A stretch of 6,474 nucleotides of DNA from NCBI GenBank assembly GCA_024275855.1, contig JAJRYL010000266.1, forward strand, positions 1 to 6,474. Direction: 5' to 3'. Each line of letters begins with the position of its first letter. The stretch's first letter is position 1. This DNA comes from Deltaproteobacteria bacterium (GTDB taxonomy: Bacteria; Desulfobacterota; GWC2-55-46; JADFVP01). The position numbers and the translations under genes were made by a program. Under the pieces are notes generated by a model. That model was not told the DNA's origin and made no database searches. It worked only from the letters and a program-made list of their open reading frames with translations. Below are positions 1-6,081 of this stretch, in pieces.

Positions 1-378
1 CTTCTGTTCAGCATACTGCTTGTAAAAAAGTACGGCCTGATCGGGGTCGCGCTTGGAACGCTGATTCCAATGGCGTTTATTAAGATAGTTGTGCAGCCTG
101 TCTATTTTTGCAGACTTACATCTATAAAATATACTGAGTATATGTACAAATTTTACAAAACAGTAACCATCGTCTGCATGGCGCTTATAATTCCGGCAGT
201 TATCTCACTTAAATATATAACGCCGGATTTCGTACATTTGTTGGTAATCGGAAGCATTTCGCTAATTATTTATATGGTTCTTATACTGTTTTTTGTCTTC
301 GACTCATCAGAGATTCAGACTATGCGCGACTCATTTCTATCTAAATTCTACAAAAAAAGGGGTGCAACAGCGCAATAA
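1..378 (+). CDS. Polysaccharide flippase (Wzx/MATE-like), C-terminal fragment cut by window edge
   Basis: The frame is open from base 1 and ends at TAA 376-378, giving 125 visible residues; the true start lies before the window. The protein is strongly hydrophobic, with about three or four membrane segments and a short basic, polar tail. The fragment aligns without large gaps to the last ~120 residues of the complete flippase that follows. Both share SILLV, then YG, GVA, and the landmark QPVY-x-CR, followed by two hydrophobic segments and an SSDE/SSE-type polar tail. By that match it is a membrane protein of the polysaccharide-biosynthesis (COG2244, MOP) superfamily, which moves lipid-linked glycans across the inner membrane. 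The family call rests on the paralogue, since the fragment alone carries no unique motif. The internal ATG at 70 is not the start, because homologous sequence continues upstream of it. Confidence 0.82.
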   Translation, partial: LLFSILLVKKYGLIGVALGTLIPMAFIKIVVQPVYFCRLTSIKYTEYMYKFYKTVTIVCMALIIPAVISLKYITPDFVHLLVIGSISLIIYMVLILFFVFDSSEIQTMRDSFLSKFYKKRGATAQ

Positions 379-397
379 CATATTCTTATAAACAACC

Positions 398-445
398 TGA
401 CGGAGCAAAATCCGGTTCTTGGATACGAACCGTCCGTTAATTTTT
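398..445 (+). terminator. Candidate intrinsic terminator between the two flippase genes
   Basis: The inner stem is CGGTTC (413-418) with GAACCG (427-432) around an 8-nt loop. The outer stem is TGACGGA (398-404) with TCCGTTA (433-439), including one G-T pair, and an 8-nt bulge (405-412) lies on the left arm only. ATTTTT (440-445) follows at once. The position 20 bases after a stop codon and the trailing T run suit a Rho-independent terminator or attenuator. The large bulge and short T run make it weak. It could instead be a processing hairpin or chance. Confidence 0.4.
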
Positions 446-525
446 CACAATAAGGCGCATCCCGCAATCTGTTGAGATGGCTTACCTTCCATGTGGATGG
501 ATGTACAAACAGAAACATATTTAAC

Positions 526-530
526 AAAGG
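526..530 (+). promoter_or_regulatory. Ribosome binding site deciding the flippase start
   Basis: AAAGG sits 7 bases before ATG 538. This favours ATG 538 over the in-frame TTG at 472, which has no purine-rich site before it and would add 22 residues that are not membrane-like. Confidence 0.6.
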
Positions 531-537
531 TACCAAA

Positions 538-2064
538 ATGTCTAAAATAGCCCGTAAGCTCGCCAAGTCGTCGGCCTACAGCACCATGAACTTCTTTATT
601 CAGATTGTGGTGGTCTTTTTTCTTATGCCCTTTGTGGTTCACTCCTTAGGAGAACGCATGTACGGGTTCTGGACCCTTATAGCTACTTTTATAGGCTATT
701 ACGGTCTGTTGGATTTTGGTCTCTCGGTTGCCGTCAATAGGCATATCGCAACGGCAATCGGGTCTGAAGATACAAAAAAATGCAATAAAATCTTTTGTAC
801 CGCCTTCTTTATTTATACGTTGATAGGGGTGGCAGCGCTGCTTATAAGTATCGTTCTCTATTTTCTCGCACCGTTTATAGTTAAAAACCCGGCCGATTCT
901 GCTCTGTTTGCGAATGTTATGCTTATACTCGGGCTCAACTTTCTTTTTGAGTTTCCGATGAAAACATATAACGGTATTCTTGCGGCTCAACTGCGCCACG
1001 ACATTATCGCGCTGATCAGCATAATATCCCTTGCTATACGAACATCTTTAATTGTCCTTATTCTGCATTACGATTACAATATTTTAGCCCTGACCTTAGT
1101 TACGGTACTCTCGGGCGTACCCGGAAAGATACTCTCGGTTTATTACACTAAAAAGGAGATTCCGGGCCTTAGGTTACGCTTCAGGTTCTTTAATAACGGA
1201 ATTGCGAAGAGACTATTCTCATTCAGTTCTTATACATTCCTTGCAAAGATTACGGAACAGTTCAGGTTTAATATAGGTTTCATGGTAATTATGTTTTATA
1301 TAAGCCTCACGGCGGTAACGCATTATAAGATTGCGTGCACCCTTGTAATCTATTTCTATACACTGGTCACTACTATGTTAGGTGTCTTCTTTCCGCTCTT
1401 CAGCCAGCAGTTCGGCGCGGAAAACCATAAAGGTTTGAACAAAAGTTTCTTCTTCTCTACAAAACTCGCTATCTGCATAACAGGGTTTATAGGTTTCGGG
1501 TTGATAGGATGGGGTCATCCTTTTATAGAAGTATGGATGGGACAGCAGTATGTTGAGGCCTATCCTTCTCTGGTCTACCTTACATTGGCGGCAATGATTC
1601 ACCTTACACAGGCAGCCTCGCCTGCGCTCCTTATCGCTACCGCCCACCATAAGGTTTATGCCATATATTGCTTCTTCGAGATATTGGTCTCAGTACTGTT
1701 GAGTATCTTGCTTGTGCAGTTTTACGGTTTTACCGGAGTCGCTATAGCAACATTAATCTCTGTTGCTATTACCCGCATAGTATTGCAGCCCGTTTATGTC
1801 TGTCGTGTTTTGGAAATACCACTATTGCATTATGTGACTAAAGTAGGACAAACTTTTTTCTCGGTATCCGTTGCGCTGCTTATTCCATTGCTTATAACGG
1901 TCTATTTTGTGAAACCGAATTACGGCTCCCTGCTGACCGTTGGTTTTCTGGCGTTTCTATCCTACGCACTGGTGATATGGTTGATGGCAATAAGTTCTGA
2001 TGAAAAGCAGGTCTTTATAAATGCTCTGTTTTCAAAATCTTCGGCGGCAAAAAAAGAGGCTTAA
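538..2064 (+). CDS. Polysaccharide flippase / lipid-linked glycan translocase (Wzx-like, MOP superfamily)
   Basis: This 508-residue integral membrane protein has the length and profile of COG2244 oligosaccharide flippases. I count about 14 hydrophobic segments, near residues 14-36, 42-62, 86-112, 122-140, 156-177, 181-200, 228-260, 264-290, 305-328, 342-366, 374-393, 397-416, 437-457 and 464-485, with short charged loops between. The N-terminus, a basic SKIARKLAKSSAY followed by a long hydrophobic helix and then G-ERMYGFWTL, is typical of the family. Members flip undecaprenyl-linked oligosaccharides from the cytoplasmic to the periplasmic face of the inner membrane. The start is ATG 538, with AAAGG upstream. 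Its C-terminus is paralogous to the fragment at 1-378, so the locus has two tandem flippases. The acyltransferase follows after 53 bases. The substrate cannot be read from the sequence. Other MOP exporters, such as teichuronic acid or lipid II flippase relatives, are less likely. Confidence 0.88.
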   Translation: MSKIARKLAKSSAYSTMNFFIQIVVVFFLMPFVVHSLGERMYGFWTLIATFIGYYGLLDFGLSVAVNRHIATAIGSEDTKKCNKIFCTAFFIYTLIGVAALLISIVLYFLAPFIVKNPADSALFANVMLILGLNFLFEFPMKTYNGILAAQLRHDIIALISIISLAIRTSLIVLILHYDYNILALTLVTVLSGVPGKILSVYYTKKEIPGLRLRFRFFNNGIAKRLFSFSSYTFLAKITEQFRFNIGFMVIMFYISLTAVTHYKIACTLVIYFYTLVTTMLGVFFPLFSQQFGAENHKGLNKSFFFSTKLAICITGFIGFGLIGWGHPFIEVWMGQQYVEAYPSLVYLTLAAMIHLTQAASPALLIATAHHKVYAIYCFFEILVSVLLSILLVQFYGFTGVAIATLISVAITRIVLQPVYVCRVLEIPLLHYVTKVGQTFFSVSVALLIPLLITVYFVKPNYGSLLTVGFLAFLSYALVIWLMAISSDEKQVFINALFSKSSAAKKEA

Positions 2065-2117
2065 CTTAACGCAACGCGGTTTCGTAACTTTATCACTCAA
2101 ACGGTACTCTATTTTAT

Positions 2118-2783
2118 ATGAATAAGATTAAAAGAATATGGGCTCGCTTCTGGATGCTCTTCGCCGGCATGAGTCCCGCCGGAAGGCTCGCCACCCGGCT
2201 CGCCTCTCTCTTCACCCTTTCTTACTACGGAGGGCAGGACCTTGCCTGTTGGAACCGCAAAGGATATGTCTCGCCGAAAGCCGAAATCAGCCACAAAGGG
2301 CTCTCTCTCGGCTCAAACGTCTTTATTGACGACAGGGTGATTATCTACAACCTGCATAATGGCGGCCCGGTAAAGTTAGGCAACAAGGTACACCTGTATA
2401 GAGATTCTATTATACAGACCGGTCAGGGAGGCTCCATTTCCATTGGCTCGTCAACCTATATTCAGCCGCGCTGCACACTATCGTCCTTCAAAGGACCTAT
2501 CATAATAGGCGAGCGTGTGCAGATAGCGCCTAACTGTAGTTTCTATTCTTACGACCACGGCATAACCGCCGGAATCGATATGTTAAAGCAGCCTCTACAG
2601 ACAAAGGGGGGCATAGTTATTGAGGACGGTGCCTGGCTCGGTGTCGGAGTAACCGTGCTCGACGGAGTAACAATTGGCAAAGGCGCCGTTGTCGGCGCCG
2701 GATCAGTCGTTATGAAAGACGTTCCGGAAGATGCCGTAGTCATGGGAGTACCGGCCTGTATTGTCAAATTCAGGGATAGATAG
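2118..2783 (+). CDS. Left-handed beta-helix (hexapeptide-repeat) O-/N-acyltransferase, WbbJ/LacA-like
   Basis: The 221-residue protein has an N-terminal region of ~45 residues that is basic and partly amphipathic. Imperfect [LIV]-G-x4 hexapeptide turns then run from about residue 50 to 200, for example LSLGSNVFIDD, VKLGNKVHLYRD, ISIGSSTYIQP, IIIGERVQIAPNC, AWLGVGVTVLDGVTIGKGAVVGAGSVV. It ends with the usual closing MGVPACIVKF. The likely catalytic base is His147 in the SYDHGI loop, the position used in hexapeptide acyltransferases that move acetyl from acetyl-CoA to a sugar hydroxyl or amine. The family (COG0110) commonly modifies O-antigen, capsule or Nod-factor-like glycans in the cytoplasm. 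Its place right after the flippases supports glycan decoration. No Shine-Dalgarno is visible before ATG 2118; the leader is AT-rich, so initiation may be weak or S1-dependent. Acetyl is the usual donor, but the neighbouring acyl-making genes leave room for another acyl group. Confidence 0.9.
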   Translation: MNKIKRIWARFWMLFAGMSPAGRLATRLASLFTLSYYGGQDLACWNRKGYVSPKAEISHKGLSLGSNVFIDDRVIIYNLHNGGPVKLGNKVHLYRDSIIQTGQGGSISIGSSTYIQPRCTLSSFKGPIIIGERVQIAPNCSFYSYDHGITAGIDMLKQPLQTKGGIVIEDGAWLGVGVTVLDGVTIGKGAVVGAGSVVMKDVPEDAVVMGVPACIVKFRDR

Positions 2784-2808
2784 TTTTATAATTCAAGGAT
2801 GAGTATCT

Positions 2809-4782
2809 ATGAATAAAAAAGAGAGTAAAAAAACGACAAAAAAAATAGACGCGGCAAAATATCTTGAGCTTATTAAAGAGGCCCTGCTTATACGGCGCGT
2901 AGAAGAGACCTTTTTAGAACTCTTCTCGCAGGGCAAGCTTAACGGCACTGTCCACACATGCGTCGGGCAGGAGTTCTCTGCCGTGGCATTCGCCGGACAG
3001 CTCGACGAAAACGATATTATATTTTCCAATCACAGGTGCCACGGACATTATATATCGTTTACAAAAGACCACCACGGTCTTATAGCCGAGCTTATGGGAA
3101 AAGAGATCGGGGTGTGCGGAGGCGTGGGCAGCAGCCAGCACCTTTGCAACAAAAACTTTTATTCCAACGGTATTCAGGGCGGCATAGTACCTGTCTCCGC
3201 CGGAATGGCGCTTGCGAAAAAACTTGAAAAGAAGGGCCAGATAGGTCTGGTCTTTATCGGCGACGGCACCCTCGGCGAAGGCGTAGTCTACGAGACTATG
3301 AACATTATCTCCAAGTGGGAGATACCGCTGCTTATTGTCTGTGAAAATAATTACTACGCCCAGTCCACCCATACATCGGTGAACCTTGCCGGAGATATAA
3401 TCAAACGCGCAGAGGCTTTTGGCATAAAGAGCTTCAAGAGCGCGACCAGCGAGGTAGACCAGCTTATCCCTAACGCCCTTGAGTCTATCGAGTACGTTAG
3501 AAAAGAGTGTAAACCGGCCTTCCACCTTGTAGACACATACAGGCTCGTACCGCACTCCAAGGGCGACGACAACAGGGACAAAGAAGAGATAGAGAGGTAC
3601 GCCAGGCTCGACCCTATCAATATTTTCAAGGCCGCGAACCCCGATATTTACAACGAAATATTAACCGGCATTGACGAAAAGATTAAAAAGGTCGTGCTCA
3701 GCATCGAGCAGGAGGAACTGCTCTCCCTTGAAAAGTACTACGACCGGATTGTTGAAGACGAACATATAAACTGGGAGCCGGTAGAGGCCATCAACAAGAG
3801 GCAGGTAGAGCTGTTAAACGAGTTTTTCGACGACTCTATGGGGGCCGATGAAAAAACCGTATTCCTTGGTGAGGATATACTCTCGCCCTACGGAGGCGCC
3901 TTCAAGGTAGCGAAAAATCTCTCTACAAAATACCCCGACCGTCTCTTCTCAACGCCGATAAGCGAAGCGGCGATAACGGGCATAGCAAACGGCCTCGCGC
4001 TTGCCGGTTTCAAGCCGTACCTTGAGATAATGTTCGGGGACTTTATAACGCTAAGTCTCGATCAAATTATAAACCACGCCTCAAAATTCTACCATATGTA
4101 CCTTAAACAGGTCGCCTGCCCTGTAGTTATAAGAACCGCGATGGGCGGAAGAAGAGGGTATGGGCCGACACACTCCCAGACGCTCGACAAATTTCTCGTA
4201 GGCATAGACAACGTTACGACCATAGCGTTAAATACGCTGCTTAATCCTAAACGGATATCCGCATCGATAGATAAAGACAAACACCCTGTAATCGTTATAG
4301 AGAACAAGACGGACTACGGTAAGAAGATAGCGCAGAAACTGCCGGTAAATTACAACGTAGAGGTATCGGACGGTACGTACCCTATTGTAAGGGCAAGGCC
4401 CCTCACCTCTACCCCTACAGCTACCATAGTGACATACGGGGGTATGGTTGAACCTGTGTTCGAGAGTATAGAAGAGCTGTTTACCGAGCTCGACCTAAAG
4501 GTAGAGGTAATTGTTCTTACAAAGATCCATCCAATAGATTTCAAGCCGATTATGGATTCGGTCGCCCTTACTAAAAAGCTCTTCATCGTTGAAGAAGGAA
4601 GCTCGTTCGCCGGGGTAGGCAGTGAAATAATCGCTACGGTTTCCGAGCACAAAGACGAAGATATAATAACAAGACGAATATCGGCACTACCCGTCCCTAT
4701 CCCTTCCGCGAAACAGCTCGAAGAGTGGATACTGCCCAACAGCGCGACGGTTATAAAGAAGATCGGGGAGGCATTATCATGA
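2809..4782 (+). CDS. Fused alpha/beta E1 component of a thiamine-diphosphate 2-oxoacid dehydrogenase
   Basis: The 657-residue single chain carries both E1 halves. Residues ~17-315 are the alpha part: HRCHGH (His78), GGVGSSQH, the ThDP/Mg motif from GDG (151-153) to NN (180-181), and the phosphorylation-loop-like PHS (His249). Residues ~322-657 are the beta part: GED near 355, TPISEAAITG with Glu386 (the cofactor-activating Glu), EIMFGDFITLSLDQI, GPTHSQ (His455), then a transketolase C-terminal domain (TIVTYGGMVEP, VEEGSSFAGVGSEI, ALPVPIP). E1 decarboxylates a 2-oxoacid and reductively acylates the E2 lipoyl arm. All catalytic landmarks I can check are present, so it should be active. Fused E1 chains are known in several phyla. 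Pyruvate, branched-chain oxoacids or acetoin cannot be told apart by eye. The start has AAGGA (2795-2799) 9 bases upstream, and the end overlaps E2 by 4 bases. The first ~15 residues are Lys-rich and disordered-looking. Confidence 0.93.
   Translation: MNKKESKKTTKKIDAAKYLELIKEALLIRRVEETFLELFSQGKLNGTVHTCVGQEFSAVAFAGQLDENDIIFSNHRCHGHYISFTKDHHGLIAELMGKEIGVCGGVGSSQHLCNKNFYSNGIQGGIVPVSAGMALAKKLEKKGQIGLVFIGDGTLGEGVVYETMNIISKWEIPLLIVCENNYYAQSTHTSVNLAGDIIKRAEAFGIKSFKSATSEVDQLIPNALESIEYVRKECKPAFHLVDTYRLVPHSKGDDNRDKEEIERYARLDPINIFKAANPDIYNEILTGIDEKIKKVVLSIEQEELLSLEKYYDRIVEDEHINWEPVEAINKRQVELLNEFFDDSMGADEKTVFLGEDILSPYGGAFKVAKNLSTKYPDRLFSTPISEAAITGIANGLALAGFKPYLEIMFGDFITLSLDQIINHASKFYHMYLKQVACPVVIRTAMGGRRGYGPTHSQTLDKFLVGIDNVTTIALNTLLNPKRISASIDKDKHPVIVIENKTDYGKKIAQKLPVNYNVEVSDGTYPIVRARPLTSTPTATIVTYGGMVEPVFESIEELFTELDLKVEVIVLTKIHPIDFKPIMDSVALTKKLFIVEEGSSFAGVGSEIIATVSEHKDEDIITRRISALPVPIPSAKQLEEWILPNSATVIKKIGEALS
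4765..4771 (+). promoter_or_regulatory. Ribosome binding site for E2 inside the E1 coding region
   Basis: GGGGAGG lies 7 bases before ATG 4779, which overlaps the E1 stop as ATGA. This strong site fixes the E2 start at 4779 rather than the in-frame upstream start at 4725, and it points to translational coupling. Confidence 0.75.
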
Positions 4783-6080
4783 GCATACTACAGGAAATTT
4801 CAGTGCCTCAGGAGACCGTAAACGACGAGTTCGCAACTGTGGCCGAAAAATACTTTGAGAACGGCGACAAGGTCGAGCACGGAGAGACACTTATAGATAT
4901 AGAGACATCTAAGGCGGTAGTCGCCATAGAGGCCGAAAAGGCCGGTTTTATAGAGTACTTCTGCGAAGAGGGCGACGATGTTTCGGTAGGCGACACGATT
5001 ATAAAGATTTACGATTCTGTTCCGGCGCCGTCAAAAGAGACGGAGATAGAAGATTTAACGGCACCCGCAAAATCCGCCTCCGCTGTTGAGACGATCTACT
5101 CGAAAAAAGCCCTCGCTCTTTTAAGTGAAAGCGATATTGAAAAGAGTTCTTTTACAGGACACGATTTTGTCTCGGTCCATGACGTACGCGCTCTTTTAAG
5201 CCCGGAACCGAAGCAGGAAAGCGTAATTGAAGAGAGACGTACACCGGTAGTAGAACCGGATATAAAGACCGACAAGGTCGATCTCGAAAAGCTCTCAACG
5301 CAGAAACGGATCGAGATAAAATACCTTTCTCAGGTACAATCATCCGGTCTCACAAGCACGATAAATATCTATGTAGATATTGAGGGGATTTTTCAATTTG
5401 TAAATAAACATATGGAGGTCTTTAAAAACTCCCTTATGCCTATCATAATTTACGAAACCGCGAGGCTCCTCAGTAAGCACCGCGACCTTAACGCGTACTT
5501 CGCCGGCGAAAACATCGCTTATTATAAAGAGGTAAACATTGGTATAGCGGTAGATATTGACGACGGCCTGAAGGTGTTGAAATTACCCGGTACGGATAAT
5601 AAAAGCTTGAAAGAGATAGAGACTGAAATTCTCGACCTAAGCAACAAGTACCTCGACCGGAAACTGACTTTAGACGATATCTCCGGCACTACATTCACCA
5701 TAACCGACCTTTCGTCCGAAGGCGTAGACTTCTTTGTGCCTCTTGTAAATAAAGAGCAGTCGGCGATACTCGGGGTATCGAGCATCGATGAAAAACTTAA
5801 AAGATGCGTACTCACCCTTACCTTCGACCACAGGGTTATGGCGGGCAAACAGGCAAGCATATTCCTTGGTGAACTAAAAATAAGAATAGAAAGCTACGAC
5901 CTTGCGAAAGACGAAGACAAAGCGAACGAACTCCTTAAGTTAAGACAAAGCGAGAGGTGCGGCGTCTGTATGAAAACACTTGAAGACGACGAGGAGCTTC
6001 AAGGAATCGGCCTTATTAAAATACTCGATCACAGCGGCATAGAGAAGAAGATATGCATGGTCTGCCTGTCGAGGTTTTAA
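4779..6080 (+). CDS. Lipoyl E2-like dihydrolipoamide acyltransferase with C-terminal CxxC/CxxC tail
   Basis: The 433-residue protein reads as three E2 domains plus an extra tail. Residues 1-77 are a lipoyl domain with lipoyl-lysine Lys45 in IETSKAVV. Residues ~107-140 resemble a peripheral-subunit-binding (E3-binding) domain, but the usual GxGPGGR stretch is replaced by TGHDFVSV. Residues ~165-383 are the CAT-like acyltransferase domain: NIGIAVDIDDGLKV, GTTFTITDLSSEGV, SAILGVSSI and TFDHRVMAG. His351 of the HxxxDG motif is kept, but the catalytic Asp is Ala355. A charged segment then leads to Cys394-x2-Cys397-x28-Cys426-x2-Cys429, a likely zinc ribbon at the very C-terminus and not part of standard E2. 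E2 moves the acyl group from lipoyl to CoA; here a carrier protein is also possible. It overlaps E1 by 4 bases and lies one base before the ACP-like/PPTase gene, so the three are probably made together. Confidence 0.9.
   Translation: MSILQEISVPQETVNDEFATVAEKYFENGDKVEHGETLIDIETSKAVVAIEAEKAGFIEYFCEEGDDVSVGDTIIKIYDSVPAPSKETEIEDLTAPAKSASAVETIYSKKALALLSESDIEKSSFTGHDFVSVHDVRALLSPEPKQESVIEERRTPVVEPDIKTDKVDLEKLSTQKRIEIKYLSQVQSSGLTSTINIYVDIEGIFQFVNKHMEVFKNSLMPIIIYETARLLSKHRDLNAYFAGENIAYYKEVNIGIAVDIDDGLKVLKLPGTDNKSLKEIETEILDLSNKYLDRKLTLDDISGTTFTITDLSSEGVDFFVPLVNKEQSAILGVSSIDEKLKRCVLTLTFDHRVMAGKQASIFLGELKIRIESYDLAKDEDKANELLKLRQSERCGVCMKTLEDDEELQGIGLIKILDHSGIEKKICMVCLSRF
6071..6074 (+). promoter_or_regulatory. 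Ribosome binding site for the ACP-like/PPTase gene
   Basis: GAGG within the last codons of E2 lies 7 bases before ATG 6082. It supports this start and the coupling to E2. Confidence 0.55.
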
Positions 6081-6081
6081 G

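Noticed and set aside
472..521. Possible promoter: TTGAGA (472-477) as -35 and CATATT (516-521) as -10
   Set aside because: The two boxes are far more than 17 bases apart, and neither has a good partner at normal spacing.
472..537. In-frame TTG extension of the second flippase by 22 residues
   Set aside because: There is no ribosome site before TTG 472, the added residues are polar and Cys/His-bearing unlike flippase starts, and AAAGG before ATG 538 gives a better start.
2065..2117. Possible terminator or promoter between the flippase and the acyltransferase
   Set aside because: Only short weak complementarity (TTAACG/CGTAA) and an AT-rich stretch; no T run after a stem and no paired -35/-10 boxes.
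2138..2329. Plus-strand frame overlapping the start of the acyltransferase
   Set aside because: Arg/Leu-rich shadow frame in a locally G+C-rich stretch. The hexapeptide acyltransferase frame is clearly the real one.
2914..3555. Long minus-strand open frame (213 codons) opposite E1
   Set aside because: It lies wholly within a clearly conserved E1 coding region, has no recognisable domain and is explained by codon bias on the opposite strand.
4725..4778. In-frame upstream ATG that would extend E2 by 18 residues
   Set aside because: It lies inside the E1 C-terminal codons, the extra residues do not match lipoyl domains, and GGGGAGG is correctly placed for ATG 4779.
4350..5860. Several minus-strand open frames opposite E1 and E2, such as 4350-4739 and 5522-5860
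   Set aside because: Ser/Thr/Val-rich shadow translations without family features or ribosome sites; the + strand genes explain the sequence.
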